Shown here: positions 14,878 to 24,869 of the stretch, piece by piece
Layout of the letters: each line of letters starts with the position of its first letter
How positions within the stretch are numbered: position 1 is the first letter of the stretch
Origin: Chitinophaga sp. S165
GTDB lineage: Bacteria > Bacteroidota > Bacteroidia > Chitinophagales > Chitinophagaceae
Reading direction: 5' to 3'
DNA: 64,000 nt
NCBI RefSeq assembly: GCF_003182155.1
Contig: NZ_QGTG01000005.1
Span: 410,394 to 474,393 of the forward strand
Position numbers and translations under genes: made by a program
Notes under the pieces: generated by a model
What the model saw: only the letters and a program-made list of their open reading frames with translations
Told to the model about the DNA's origin: nothing
The model's database searches: none

Positions 14878-17265
14878 ATGCAACAGAAAGTATTAAATAC
14901 GCGCACAAAACGAGAGGAACATACGGGCCTCCTGGAGATGATCAGGCATAAATATCAGCCTTACTGGCCTTTATTTGTGATTGCGTCAATAATTTCTTTC
15001 TCCATAGCATATGTTTATCTTAGGTATGCTACCCCGCTATATAAGATGTCCTCTACACTGCTCATCAAGGAAGATGCACGGGCTGTGGAAAGCTCTATCA
15101 TCGAAATGATGGACCCCCTGGGATCAGGAAAGAAAATAGAAAACGAAATTGAAATACTGAAGTCCCGTACAATTGCAAAGTCGGTTGTACGGCACCTCAA
15201 CCTTTATGGAGAGATCTTCGAAAGAGGTCGGATCAGGGATGTGTCTATGTACAAAAGAGCTCCCGTACAGATCACCTTTATCGACCCGGACCATATCGAT
15301 CCGATGGCAGGCGCTCTCCTGGACCTGGCATATGATTATAAGGGGCAGAAGATCACCCTGGGTGATAAAACTTATCCGCTGAATGATACGGTGACTACTA
15401 CCACATGGGGGCGTATATTAATAACGCCAAATCCGGAATTCAATCCCGCCAGCCTACGCGATAAACACCTCTATATGCGTATTGCAGGTGAAAAAGCTTT
15501 GGCCGGGCAGATCATCGCCATGTTGAAAATAGCTCCTGCCAATAAACAAGGGAACGTACTGAGGCTTGAATATGTGGATGCAGTACCTCAGAGAGGTAAA
15601 GATATATTGAATGAACTGATGAGGACATACGATGCCGAATCTATCCAGGATAAGAACCAGACTGCGTCCAAGACAATGTCATTCGTGGAAGACAGGTTAC
15701 GTATCATCACTGCAGAACTGAGCCAGGTAGAAGGTCAGATTGAACGTTATAAAACAGATCAGGGCATTGTTGATATTGGTGAGCAGAGCAAATTGTTCCT
15801 GTCGTCCGTACAGGATAACGATGTGAGACTGAGCGAAGCTGATATGCAATTGTCAACACTGAATGCTGTTGAAAAATATGTAAGAGAGAAACATGATGAA
15901 GATAACGTAGTACCTGCTACTATCGGCATCGAAGACCAGACGTTGCTGGGACTGTTAACAAGATTGCAGGAAACTGAATTGCAACAGGAAAAGCTGCGTA
16001 AGACAACTGGAGAGAACAGCCCATTGCTGGCAAGCCTGGTTGCACAGGAAGAGAGACTGAGACCGGCTATTATGGATAATATCCGAAGCTTGCGCACTAA
16101 CCTGGAAGCAGGAAGAGCAAAGCTTGCAGCACAGAATTCACGCTTTATGGGAATGCTGAAAGGTGTGCCTAATAAAGAAAGAACATTACTGGAAGTAAGC
16201 AGGCAACAGGCTATTAAAAATAACATCTACACTTTCCTGCTGGAGAAACGTGAAGAAACCGCATTGCAATATGCAGCGGCGATCTCTGACAGCCGTATCA
16301 TTGATCTTGCTGAAGCAGACAGTCTGCCATTCAGCCCGAAGAAATCTATGGTGATGGCAATGGCGATCATCTTTGGTCTTGCGATTGTTGCGGGGTTCAT
16401 TGCAGCGAAAGATATGATGAACAACAAAGTAATGTTCAGGTCAGATATTGAAAAAGGTACATCTGCACCGATCATTGCCGAGATCATGTTCGACAAGAGC
16501 GGCGGCATCGCCATCGCAGAAGGAAGGCGTACACCTGTTGCAGAACAGTTCAGAGCCCTCCGTACTACCTTATCTTATATCGGTATTAATGGAGATAATA
16601 AAACGATCCTGGTAACATCTTCCATCTCTGGTGAAGGAAAGAGTTTTATTGCAGTGAATCTTGCATTGAGCCTTTCACTGACCAAGAAGAAAGTAGTGTT
16701 GCTGGAGTTTGACCTCCGTAAACCGAAAGTAAGTAAGATCCTGAATGTGCCGCATCATCCGGGTATCAGTAATTACCTGGTAGGCCATTCATCACTGAAT
16801 GATATTCTTAAACAGCCTATAGAAAATAACGAGTACATGTACCTGCTTTCTGCAGGCGTGATACCGCCAAATCCAACCGAATTGATTTTGAATGGCAGGC
16901 TTGAACACCTGCTGGCCACTTTAAGAGCTTCTTTTGACTATGTCATTATAGACACAGCTCCGGTAGGTCCTGTTACTGACGCGCGTTTGCTGGCGCCGTT
17001 TGCTGATGCAACGCTGTACGTAGTACGTCATGACAGAACACCGAAGTTTAATCTGAAATTGATAGAAGACCTGTACGAACAGGGGGATCTCGGCAAGTTG
17101 AATATCGTATTCAATGGCCTGAAAATGCGTGGGCTGCCAGGTTACGGATATGCTTATGGCGGAGGCTATGGCTATGGTAACGGGCAGGGTTACGGATATG
17201 GGTATACGGATGACCATAAAAATGGGGCTGTCAAGAAGGGACGTTTTACAAAAATTTTCAAATAA
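14878..17265 (+). CDS. Wzc-like polysaccharide co-polymerase and tyrosine autokinase
   Basis: A 795-residue inner-membrane protein controlling polymer length and export. It has an N-terminal membrane segment (about residues 25-50), a long periplasmic Wzz domain with coiled coil (about 270-450), a second membrane segment near 490-510, and a cytoplasmic BY-kinase domain with Walker A SSISGEGKS near residue 585, Walker A' (LLEFDLRKPK) and Walker B (YVIIDTAPVG). The C-terminal glycine-tyrosine tail, about residues 750-780, carries many tyrosines and is the likely autophosphorylation cluster. No Wzb-type phosphatase is encoded nearby. A GTG four codons earlier was not used because the ATG suits the family start. 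Confidence 0.93.
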   Translation: MQQKVLNTRTKREEHTGLLEMIRHKYQPYWPLFVIASIISFSIAYVYLRYATPLYKMSSTLLIKEDARAVESSIIEMMDPLGSGKKIENEIEILKSRTIAKSVVRHLNLYGEIFERGRIRDVSMYKRAPVQITFIDPDHIDPMAGALLDLAYDYKGQKITLGDKTYPLNDTVTTTTWGRILITPNPEFNPASLRDKHLYMRIAGEKALAGQIIAMLKIAPANKQGNVLRLEYVDAVPQRGKDILNELMRTYDAESIQDKNQTASKTMSFVEDRLRIITAELSQVEGQIERYKTDQGIVDIGEQSKLFLSSVQDNDVRLSEADMQLSTLNAVEKYVREKHDEDNVVPATIGIEDQTLLGLLTRLQETELQQEKLRKTTGENSPLLASLVAQEERLRPAIMDNIRSLRTNLEAGRAKLAAQNSRFMGMLKGVPNKERTLLEVSRQQAIKNNIYTFLLEKREETALQYAAAISDSRIIDLAEADSLPFSPKKSMVMAMAIIFGLAIVAGFIAAKDMMNNKVMFRSDIEKGTSAPIIAEIMFDKSGGIAIAEGRRTPVAEQFRALRTTLSYIGINGDNKTILVTSSISGEGKSFIAVNLALSLSLTKKKVVLLEFDLRKPKVSKILNVPHHPGISNYLVGHSSLNDILKQPIENNEYMYLLSAGVIPPNPTELILNGRLEHLLATLRASFDYVIIDTAPVGPVTDARLLAPFADATLYVVRHDRTPKFNLKLIEDLYEQGDLGKLNIVFNGLKMRGLPGYGYAYGGGYGYGNGQGYGYGYTDDHKNGAVKKGRFTKIFK

Positions 17266-17435
17266 CAAAATGAGTTGCGTCATAGATGCAACTCATTGAA
17301 AACTATCACTGTGAAAACTACTCATGTGACTGAGGAGGCGAAGCTATGCCAATTTTTTACCTCCTCTTTTCCCGCCTTTATGATTTCCACCTTATCTGAT
17401 AATCTAGTCATGTATTAACTTCAAAACCCTCTGAA
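17266..17435 (+). promoter_or_regulatory. Two hairpins ahead of the antiterminator gene
   Basis: A perfect 9-bp stem at 17270-17278/17288-17296 directly follows the Wzc stop but has no T-run. A second 7-bp stem (17332-17338 with 17360-17366) has a 21-nt loop and is followed by TTTT. Together they could form an attenuator or a target for the UpxY-type protein encoded next. This is inference from position and structure. Confidence 0.4.
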
Positions 17436-17993
17436 ATGGAACAGAAGACACACACCTGGTATGCAGTCTATACTAAGCCCAGATGGGAGAAAAAAGTGGC
17501 GGATGCACTTGTTCGTAAGCAGATCGAAACATATTGTCCACTGAATAGAGTAACGCATCAGTGGAGCGACAGAAAGAAGATCGTTGAAGAACCTCTTTTT
17601 AAGTCGTATGTATTCGTGCGTATTCCTGAAGACAAGAAAACACTTGTACGTGAAACGAGTGGTATCGTAAACTTCGTTTACTGGCTGGGTAAACCTGCCA
17701 GCATTCCTGATCATGAAGTTGATCTGATCAAACGCTTCCTGCGTGAATACCAGGATGTGGAAGTTGAAAGATTCCCGATCCACGAGGATGATCTGATCCG
17801 TATCACTGCAGGTCCGCTGATGCATCAGCATGGACGGGTAGTGGAAGCTGGCAAGAATACTGTTAAAGCGGTATTGTACAGCATGGGCTTCTCGCTGATC
17901 GCCACTGTGAAAACCAGTGATCTGATGGTGCTGGGCAACAACAAAAAAGAGTATGCCGGCGCCGCGACAGCAGGCGTTGGAAATCCTATTTAA
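17436..17993 (+). CDS. UpxY-family NusG-like transcription antiterminator
   Basis: A 185-residue specialised NusG paralogue. The NGN domain begins with the hallmark THTWYAVYTKPRWEKKVADAL and continues through LFKSYVFVRIP to about residue 110. A KOW domain follows (DDLIRITAGPLMHQHGRVVE to about 175). In Bacteroides such proteins keep RNA polymerase processive through the long capsule operon in which they are encoded. It is the third gene of the operon, unlike Bacteroides where it is usually first, so it would act mainly on the 20 kb downstream. The hairpins just upstream are possible sites of action. Confidence 0.9.
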   Translation: MEQKTHTWYAVYTKPRWEKKVADALVRKQIETYCPLNRVTHQWSDRKKIVEEPLFKSYVFVRIPEDKKTLVRETSGIVNFVYWLGKPASIPDHEVDLIKRFLREYQDVEVERFPIHEDDLIRITAGPLMHQHGRVVEAGKNTVKAVLYSMGFSLIATVKTSDLMVLGNNKKEYAGAATAGVGNPI

Positions 17994-18012
17994 AATATTA
18001 ACGCTGAACACT

Positions 18013-19032
18013 ATGCTACACATATTATTATGTGGAGGGTCAGGGACCCGTCTCTGGCCTTTATCAAATAAACAGACACCAAAACAACTGCTGCCGTTAT
18101 TTGACGGGCAGAGTTTACTACAGCTCACATGGGTGCGTAACAGCATTTTTTGTGACAAGGTAATGGCTGTGGTAAATGAACAGCAGTCTGAAATGGTGGC
18201 AAAACAACTCGGTGAAGCAGGTGCTCAGCATGTACAGATGATGGCAGAGCCGGTGGGACGTAATACCGCTGCTGCAATAGCATTGGCGGCATTTTCTGCA
18301 ACACCTGAAACTATACTGCTTATCACTCCGGCAGATCACCTTATTGGTACGCCGGACCTGTATGCTGAAACAATAAAGAAAGCAGGCGAACTGGCTGCCG
18401 AAGGCCATCTGGTAACTATTGGACTGCAACCTGCATACCCGGAAACAGGATATGGTTATATCCAGTATTCCGGTTTTGATGTAGTGCGCTTTACCGAAAA
18501 GCCAAATGCTGTTACGGCCGAGGCAATGCTGAAAAGCGGCGACTACTTATGGAACAGTGGCATCTTCTGCGGTAAAGCCGGCGTATTACTGCAGCAATTG
18601 CTGCAATATGCACCGGAGATCTATGCAGCAGCTGCTGAAGCTGCGGCCATCTGGAAAGAGACCGGATCTATTCCCCTGGCAGCAATGGAAGCCATTCCTT
18701 CAGACAGTATAGACTATGCTGTACTGGAGAAAAGTAATATTGTAAAGGTAGTACCAAGCGCTATGCAATGGAGCGATGTAGGCGGCTATGAAGCCCTGGC
18801 TGAAGCCCTTGCAAGCCATTACCGTTACAGCAATCACCAGGCAGTATTTATAGAGAGCGATCCTGTAAACAGCATGGTAATAGGAAAAGATAAACTCGTA
18901 GCATTAGTAGGTGTGGAAAATGTAGTGGTGGTCAATACTCCTGAAGTACTGCTGATCCTCCAGAAAGGAAAAGGACAGGAAGTAAAACAACTGCATCAGT
19001 GGGTAAAGGAAAACAGACCGGAATTGCTATAA
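18013..19032 (+). CDS. manC: Mannose-1-phosphate guanylyltransferase
   Basis: Makes GDP-mannose from mannose-1-phosphate and GTP, feeding gmd and fcl. The nucleotidyltransferase signature GGSGTRLWPLSNKQTPKQLL begins at residue 8. Further family motifs are EPVGRNTAAAIALAA, the metal-site region ITPADHL, the FTEKP motif and WNSGIFCGK. At 339 aa it is the short monofunctional form, without the C-terminal mannose-6-phosphate isomerase domain of E. coli CpsB. The ATG at 18013 was chosen because the signature starts right after it; the open frame runs 20 codons further upstream into the preceding gene. Confidence 0.93.
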   Translation: MLHILLCGGSGTRLWPLSNKQTPKQLLPLFDGQSLLQLTWVRNSIFCDKVMAVVNEQQSEMVAKQLGEAGAQHVQMMAEPVGRNTAAAIALAAFSATPETILLITPADHLIGTPDLYAETIKKAGELAAEGHLVTIGLQPAYPETGYGYIQYSGFDVVRFTEKPNAVTAEAMLKSGDYLWNSGIFCGKAGVLLQQLLQYAPEIYAAAAEAAAIWKETGSIPLAAMEAIPSDSIDYAVLEKSNIVKVVPSAMQWSDVGGYEALAEALASHYRYSNHQAVFIESDPVNSMVIGKDKLVALVGVENVVVVNTPEVLLILQKGKGQEVKQLHQWVKENRPELL

Positions 19033-19048
19033 AAAAAGATTCAACCTT

Positions 19049-19990
19049 ATGCAACTTAAAGATAAGATCTATATAGCTGGTCACCGCGGAATGGTAGGCG
19101 GTGCAATCAGCAGAAGACTGACAACGCTTGGATATGAGAATCTGCTGACAAGAAGCTCCGCAGAACTGGACCTGCGCTCGCAGGCAGATGTAAATGAATT
19201 TTTTGCCAGAGAGAAGCCGGATTATGTGTTCCTGGCTGCAGCAAAAGTAGGCGGCATTCATGCTAACAATACTTATCGTGCAGAGTTCCTGTACGATAAT
19301 CTCATGATGGAAACCAACATCATTCATGCTGCCTGGAAGCATGGTGTTAAAAAGCTGATGTTCCTGGGTAGTTCCTGTATCTATCCAAAGATGGCGCCCC
19401 AGCCATTACAGGAAAGCAGCCTGTTAACAGGGCCGCTTGAACCTACCAACGAGCCTTATGCTATTGCTAAAATAGCTGGTATCAAATTATGTGAAGCATA
19501 CCGCGACCAGTATGGTTGTAACTATATCAGTGTTATGCCGACTAACCTGTATGGTATCGGCGATAACTATCATCCTGAAAATTCACACGTACTGCCGGCT
19601 TTGATCCGTCGCTTCCATGAAGCAAAAGAAAACGGAGCGCCCAATGTTACAGTGTGGGGTAGTGGTACACCAAAACGTGAGTTCCTGTTTGCAGACGACC
19701 TTGCAGCTGCCTGTGTTTATCTTATGCTGCATTACGATGAGAAAGAGCTGGTGAACATCGGTACAGGTGAAGACCTGAGTATACGCGAACTGGCAGAGAC
19801 AGTGAAAGAAGTAGTGTGTTACGAAGGTGATATCGTTTTTGATGCTTCGAAACCTGACGGTACGCCCAGGAAGCTGATGGACGTATCAAAACTGCATAAG
19901 CTGGGATGGAAACACAGTGTAGAACTGAAAGAAGGACTGGTACAGGCTTATGCCGATTTCCTTCATAAAAGGCACATGGTTGCATTGTAA
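19049..19990 (+). CDS. fcl: GDP-L-fucose synthase
   Basis: NADPH-dependent epimerase-reductase that converts GDP-4-keto-6-deoxymannose, the product of Gmd, to GDP-L-fucose. It is an extended SDR: the Rossmann motif GHRGMVGGAI is at residues 11-20, catalytic SSCIYP is followed by the YAIAK Tyr-Lys pair, and NLYGIGDNYHPENSHVLPALIRR is the family substrate region. Length 313 aa is normal. It sits in the sugar-nucleotide block between manC and ugd, with gmd two genes downstream, so the block makes GDP-fucose and UDP-glucuronate together. Confidence 0.95.
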   Translation: MQLKDKIYIAGHRGMVGGAISRRLTTLGYENLLTRSSAELDLRSQADVNEFFAREKPDYVFLAAAKVGGIHANNTYRAEFLYDNLMMETNIIHAAWKHGVKKLMFLGSSCIYPKMAPQPLQESSLLTGPLEPTNEPYAIAKIAGIKLCEAYRDQYGCNYISVMPTNLYGIGDNYHPENSHVLPALIRRFHEAKENGAPNVTVWGSGTPKREFLFADDLAAACVYLMLHYDEKELVNIGTGEDLSIRELAETVKEVVCYEGDIVFDASKPDGTPRKLMDVSKLHKLGWKHSVELKEGLVQAYADFLHKRHMVAL

Positions 19991-20023
19991 ATAAGAATAT
20001 TAACAGCGTCTCAATATCATCAA

Positions 20024-21370
20024 ATGAAAGCAATTGTAATTGGAACAGGATATGTAGGGCTGGTTACCGGCGCCTGTCTCGCAGAAGTAGGCACCCAGGT
20101 AGTATGTGTGGATGTTAATGCTGAAAAGATCAATAATCTTAAAAAGGGTATTTTACCTATTTATGAGCCGGGTCTCGAAGAGATCGTTACCCGCAACTTC
20201 AACAACGGCCGTCTCTCTTTCAGCACTAACCTGGCGGAAGTGATCCCAGGTGCAGATATCGCTTTCATTGCGGTAGGTACGCCTCCGGGTGAAGATGGCA
20301 GTGCTGATCTGCAATATGTATTGCAGGTTGCGAAAGAGATCGGTACTAATATGACCGATTACCTGGTAGTGGTAACAAAGAGCACTGTACCTGTTGGTAC
20401 CGCTGTGAAAGTGAACAGGGCAATCAAAGAAGCAATGCTGAACAGGAACGCACTGATCGACTATGATGTTGCATCAAATCCTGAGTTCCTGAAAGAAGGC
20501 GCTGCTGTACAGGACTTCCTGAAACCTGACCGTATTGTGGTGGGTGTAAATACAGACAGGGCAAAAGAAATGCTGGAACGTTTGTATCATCCATTCCTGC
20601 TGAACGGTCACCCGATCATTTTCATGGATATCGCTTCTGCAGAAATGACCAAGTATGCTGCAAACGCTATGCTGGCCACCAAGATCTCCTTCATCAACGA
20701 TATTGCTAACCTGTGTGAACTGGTAGGTGCTGACGTAAATAAAGTACGTAAAGGCATTGGTAGTGACGGCAGGATAGGTAACAGCTTCATTTACCCGGGT
20801 ATCGGGTATGGCGGCTCCTGCTTCCCTAAAGATGTAAAAGCCCTGGTGCAGACAGGTAAGGAATACGGACACGGATTACGTATCCTGGAAGCTGTTGAGG
20901 CAGTGAACGATGATCAGAAGAAAGTATTGTTCGGCAAGATCAACAAACATTTCGATGGTATGCTGAAAGGCAAAACCTTCGCAGTATGGGGACTTTCCTT
21001 TAAACCGGCTACTGACGACATGCGTGAAGCATCCAGTCTGGTAGTCATAGAATCTTTACTGAACGCCGGCGCAAATGTACAGGTATTCGATCCTGTAGCC
21101 ATGCATGAAGCGAAGAAAACACTGGGCGATACCGTTAAGTGGTGTAACGACATGTATGCGGCTGCTGAAGGCGCAGACGCTGTACTGCTGGTAACAGAAT
21201 GGAACGAGTTCCGTTTGCCAGACTGGGTACGTGTAAAACAATTATTGAAAGGTGCTGTTGTATTTGACGGCAGGAATATATACGATAACGCATATCTCGA
21301 GAAAAACGGTTTCACCTGTTACAGCATAGGTATAGCTCAACCGGCATTGAACGTGCTCTCCGGAAGTTAA
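20024..21370 (+). CDS. ugd: UDP-glucose 6-dehydrogenase
   Basis: Oxidises UDP-glucose to UDP-glucuronate with two NAD+, supplying the acidic sugar of the polymer. The N-terminal Rossmann motif GTGYVGLVTGACLAEVG starts at residue 7. The catalytic cysteine lies in YGGSCFPKDVKAL near residue 267, and the C-terminal UDP-binding domain contains WGLSFKPATDDMREA. Length 448 aa is typical. BY-kinases such as the Wzc homologue in this operon phosphorylate Ugd in some bacteria; that is known for E. coli and only suggested here by proximity. Confidence 0.95.
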   Translation: MKAIVIGTGYVGLVTGACLAEVGTQVVCVDVNAEKINNLKKGILPIYEPGLEEIVTRNFNNGRLSFSTNLAEVIPGADIAFIAVGTPPGEDGSADLQYVLQVAKEIGTNMTDYLVVVTKSTVPVGTAVKVNRAIKEAMLNRNALIDYDVASNPEFLKEGAAVQDFLKPDRIVVGVNTDRAKEMLERLYHPFLLNGHPIIFMDIASAEMTKYAANAMLATKISFINDIANLCELVGADVNKVRKGIGSDGRIGNSFIYPGIGYGGSCFPKDVKALVQTGKEYGHGLRILEAVEAVNDDQKKVLFGKINKHFDGMLKGKTFAVWGLSFKPATDDMREASSLVVIESLLNAGANVQVFDPVAMHEAKKTLGDTVKWCNDMYAAAEGADAVLLVTEWNEFRLPDWVRVKQLLKGAVVFDGRNIYDNAYLEKNGFTCYSIGIAQPALNVLSGS

Positions 21371-21406
21371 TCATATTCCCCAATTATCTTAATAAAATCA
21401 TTTTGT

Positions 21407-22504
21407 ATGAAAGTTGCTTTAATTACCGGTGTAAATGGACAGGACGGTGCTTACCTGGCAGAACTGCTGCTCGAAAAGGGGTATATGGTACATGGTGTAA
21501 AACGCCGTGCATCACTGCTGAACACTGACAGGATCGATCACCTTTATCAAGACCCTCACAGCGAAAATGTACGTTTCAGATTGCATTACGGCGATATGAC
21601 CGATAGTACTAACCTGATCCGTATCATCCAGGAAACACAACCAGACGAGATCTATAACCTCGCGGCGATGAGCCATGTGAAGGTGAGTTTTGATACACCG
21701 GAATATACCGCTAACGCGGATGGTATAGGCACACTGCGTATACTGGAAGCGCTGCGTATTTTAAAGCTGGAAAAAAAGACAAGGGTATACCAGGCAAGTA
21801 CTTCAGAGCTGTATGGTTTGGTACAGGAAGTTCCGCAGAAAGAAACTACACCTTTCTATCCGCGTAGCCCATACGCTGTTGCAAAATTGTACGCATACTG
21901 GATCACAGTGAACTACAGGGAAGCATATGGTATGTTTGCCTGCAATGGTATCCTGTTCAACCATGAAAGCCCGCTGCGTGGTGAGACTTTCGTAACCCGT
22001 AAGATCACCCGTGCAGTAGCTGCTATAGCGCTGGGTTTGCAGGATAAACTGTACCTCGGTAATCTGGATGCCCGCCGTGACTGGGGACATGCGAAAGATT
22101 ATGTTGAGGCTATGTGGAGGATCCTGCAACAGGATACACCGGACGACTACGTAATTGCTACAGGAGTCACTACACCAGTACGTGAGTTCGTACGTATGGC
22201 GTTCAATGAACTGGGTATAGAACTGAAATTCGAAGGCACTGGCGTAGATGAAGTTGCATACGTTAGTGCTTGCCGCAATAAAGAATATATTCTGCCTATC
22301 GGCAAACAGGTATTAGCTGTAGATCCTGCTTATTTCCGTCCTACGGAAGTAGAACTGTTGATCGGCGATCCTACAAAATCAAAGACTAAATTAGGCTGGG
22401 AACCAAAATACGATCTGCAGGAACTGGTAAGTGAAATGGTAACCTGCGACGTAGAGTTATTTAGAAAGGACAGTAAAACACAGTGGGAACAACTGGCAGG
22501 ATAA
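21407..22504 (+). CDS. gmd: GDP-mannose 4,6-dehydratase
   Basis: Converts GDP-D-mannose to GDP-4-keto-6-deoxy-D-mannose, the precursor used by Fcl. Visible are the NADP-binding GVNGQDGAYLAELLLEKGY at residues 8-26, the ASTSELYG segment with the catalytic Thr region, the YAVAK Tyr-Lys pair and the FNHESPLRGETFVTRKITR motif that is characteristic of Gmd. Length 365 aa is normal. Together with manC and fcl it completes the GDP-L-fucose route. Confidence 0.96.
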   Translation: MKVALITGVNGQDGAYLAELLLEKGYMVHGVKRRASLLNTDRIDHLYQDPHSENVRFRLHYGDMTDSTNLIRIIQETQPDEIYNLAAMSHVKVSFDTPEYTANADGIGTLRILEALRILKLEKKTRVYQASTSELYGLVQEVPQKETTPFYPRSPYAVAKLYAYWITVNYREAYGMFACNGILFNHESPLRGETFVTRKITRAVAAIALGLQDKLYLGNLDARRDWGHAKDYVEAMWRILQQDTPDDYVIATGVTTPVREFVRMAFNELGIELKFEGTGVDEVAYVSACRNKEYILPIGKQVLAVDPAYFRPTEVELLIGDPTKSKTKLGWEPKYDLQELVSEMVTCDVELFRKDSKTQWEQLAG

Positions 22505-22529
22505 GGGCTTGCTTTTGCCGAAATGCGTT

Positions 22530-23846
22530 ATGCGAGTAAAAGTGTTTAATCAGTTATTTAGCAATCCGAAATACACCAAAACTTTAGAATGGGTAAAACT
22601 GGTTACAATGACCGGTTTCGCCCAGGTGTTGGTGCAGGCTATCAGTCTGGTGTGCGGGATCCTTGTGATACGGCTGCTGGAACCTGAAGAGTACGCGTTG
22701 TATACCTTGGGCAATACAATGCTGGGTACCATGACCGTACTGGCCGATGGAGGGATCTCTACCGGAGTAATGTCCCAGGGTGGGAAGGTGTGGCAGGACC
22801 GTGTTAAATTAGGTACTGTCATGGCCACAGGGATGGATCTGAGAAGAAAGTTCGCCGTGGGTAGTTTGCTGGTATCCGTACCGGTGCTGCTGTACCTGAT
22901 GCGGCATCACAATGCCAGCTGGCTGATGTCCGTGCTGATCATTCTCTCGCTCATTCCATCTTTCTTCATGGCGTTGTCGGGTACTTTACTGCAGATAGCG
23001 CCTAAACTGAGACAGGATATTGCGCCGCTGCAAAAGAATGCAGTTGTGCTCAATGTTGGCAGGCTGGTGTTACTTTCATTGACTATTTTCATTTTCCCAT
23101 GGGCATTTGTCGCCATCCTGGCGGCAGGTCTTCCGCAGATATGGGGAAACTTTAATCTAAGGAAGATCTCATCCGGTTATGCTGACTGGCATCAGAAGCC
23201 AGACCCGCAGATCCGGAAGGATATCATGAAGATGGTGAAGCGGCTGTTGCCGATGGGGATCTATACCTGTCTTTCGGGACAGATCACTATCTGGCTGATC
23301 TCCATCTTCGGAACAACAAGAGGAGTTGCTCAAATGGGCGCACTGGACAGGTTATCAACAGCGCTTAGCTTTATTACGATATTATTCAGTACCCTTATCT
23401 TACCGAGGTTTTCCCGGTTGCCGAATAACTCAGGTCTGTTATTGCGGCGTTTCTTACAGATCCAGGCGGGACTGCTGGCAATGAGTGTCTGTATCGTCCT
23501 GACTGTCTGGTTATTCTCTTCACAGATCCTGATGGTACTAGGGCCCAATTATGCAGGGCTGACAAAAGAAATAGTATTGAGAAGCTTTATCAGTTGTCTC
23601 GGTATTACCTCTGCGTTTACCTTTTCTCTCTTTACCAGCAGAAGCTGGGCGATCAATCCAATTATTTCAATTCCTGTTAGTATTGCTTCTATAGTTTTAG
23701 GTGTTACATTGATCGATGTATCTACCCTGAGCGGCGTACTGACAATGAATATCCTGATACAGCTAATACAGGTGATCATGAATATTACCTATACACTGAT
23801 CAAGATCCGAAGGACGAATAACTCAACATTACCAACAGAAATTTAA
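22530..23846 (+). CDS. Wzx-like lipid-linked oligosaccharide flippase
   Basis: A 438-residue membrane protein with about 12 hydrophobic segments, matching the polysaccharide biosynthesis/MATE-like flippase superfamily that moves the undecaprenyl-linked repeat unit across the inner membrane. The N-terminal segment (GFAQVLVQAISLVCGILVI) and the EYALYTLGNTMLG motif are typical. The long version would begin with TTG at 22509, so the ATG at 22530 was taken. The neighbouring polymerase and Wza/Wzc genes support a Wzx/Wzy route rather than an ABC export route. Confidence 0.88.
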   Translation: MRVKVFNQLFSNPKYTKTLEWVKLVTMTGFAQVLVQAISLVCGILVIRLLEPEEYALYTLGNTMLGTMTVLADGGISTGVMSQGGKVWQDRVKLGTVMATGMDLRRKFAVGSLLVSVPVLLYLMRHHNASWLMSVLIILSLIPSFFMALSGTLLQIAPKLRQDIAPLQKNAVVLNVGRLVLLSLTIFIFPWAFVAILAAGLPQIWGNFNLRKISSGYADWHQKPDPQIRKDIMKMVKRLLPMGIYTCLSGQITIWLISIFGTTRGVAQMGALDRLSTALSFITILFSTLILPRFSRLPNNSGLLLRRFLQIQAGLLAMSVCIVLTVWLFSSQILMVLGPNYAGLTKEIVLRSFISCLGITSAFTFSLFTSRSWAINPIISIPVSIASIVLGVTLIDVSTLSGVLTMNILIQLIQVIMNITYTLIKIRRTNNSTLPTEI

Positions 23847-23858
23847 CAAGGATACTAT

Positions 23859-24869
23859 ATGAATTATTACTATCAGGTAGAAGGATTACTTCGGAATAAT
23901 ATCGGAGATGTACTTCAGGGAATGGTCGCCAAAGACCTGTTACCTGAAGGCTCTAAGGTAGCCGACAGAGAGGCGCATGCTGATCTGGCAAGTAATGAAA
24001 AAGGATTGCTGATAGCCAATGGCTGGTACATGCACTCCTTTAAGAAGTTTCCTGCTCCGGATAATATCACTCCTGTATATGCCGCTGTGCATATCGCCAA
24101 TTCTGCCTTGCTGGCAGATGCAGGCGTAAGGGAGCATTTTAAGAAACATGCACCTATCGGTTGCCGTGATACTAAAACGTTACGCCTGCTGCTGGGCTGG
24201 GGCATTCCCGCCTATTATTCCAGCTGCCTGACCATTACGGCAAAACCTCGTGGTCCTGTTACGCACAATCCTGAAGGAGAAGTACTATTGGTAGATAACG
24301 TAGACCATCCGGTGCCTGATGCTGTATTCAACAAACTGGAAACATTGCTGGGCAAAAAGCCGGTAAGGGTCTCTCACGATCCACCAGATACATCCGGTGA
24401 TCTTGAGTCTTATGCAAAGGCGTCCGAAAAACACATGGACGATCTGCTGGCCAGGTATTGTAAGGCATCCCTGGTATTGACCACTAAGATCCACTGTGCA
24501 CTGCCAGGTCTCGGTATGGGAGCAAATGTGAAACTGATCCATCCGAATCCATCTGATCCACGTCTGGCAACAGTAGGGGAGTTCATTGATATTATTTCCT
24601 ATAAAGAGATCCTGGAAAGGAAAGACCTGAACACATCTCCTGTTAAAACGGAGATGCTGGAAAAGAGGAAGCAGTTCCTGTTGGAACTGGTGGCCGATTC
24701 ACTAAAAGAAGGTGCCAATGCTGTACAGGTGTCCGGTAAATTAAAATACCGTCTGATCAGGGCAAAGGCTGCGATCATGGCAAAACTGTATCGCATGGGC
24801 GTAGTATCTTCTTACCGTGTGGGATTTGCAAAGGATAAGATCGAACGAGTATATGGCGCAGGCTTCTGA
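23859..24869 (+). CDS. Polysaccharide pyruvyltransferase family protein
   Basis: A 336-residue protein of the CsaB/WcaK-type family, which attaches ketal-linked pyruvate from phosphoenolpyruvate to sugars. Visible features are the N-terminal NNIGDVLQGMVAKDLL, the GCRDTKTLRLL region and the TTKIHCALPGLGMGANV segment, which matches the conserved His-containing motif near the C-terminal half. It suggests a pyruvylated polymer, but some family members transfer other groups. Its last 17 bases overlap the start of the next glycosyltransferase gene. Confidence 0.8.
   Translation: MNYYYQVEGLLRNNIGDVLQGMVAKDLLPEGSKVADREAHADLASNEKGLLIANGWYMHSFKKFPAPDNITPVYAAVHIANSALLADAGVREHFKKHAPIGCRDTKTLRLLLGWGIPAYYSSCLTITAKPRGPVTHNPEGEVLLVDNVDHPVPDAVFNKLETLLGKKPVRVSHDPPDTSGDLESYAKASEKHMDDLLARYCKASLVLTTKIHCALPGLGMGANVKLIHPNPSDPRLATVGEFIDIISYKEILERKDLNTSPVKTEMLEKRKQFLLELVADSLKEGANAVQVSGKLKYRLIRAKAAIMAKLYRMGVVSSYRVGFAKDKIERVYGAGF

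Noticed and set aside
17270..17296. 9-bp hairpin after wzc as an operon terminator
   Set aside because: No T-run follows and the downstream genes clearly continue the same operon; kept only as part of the leader hairpins.
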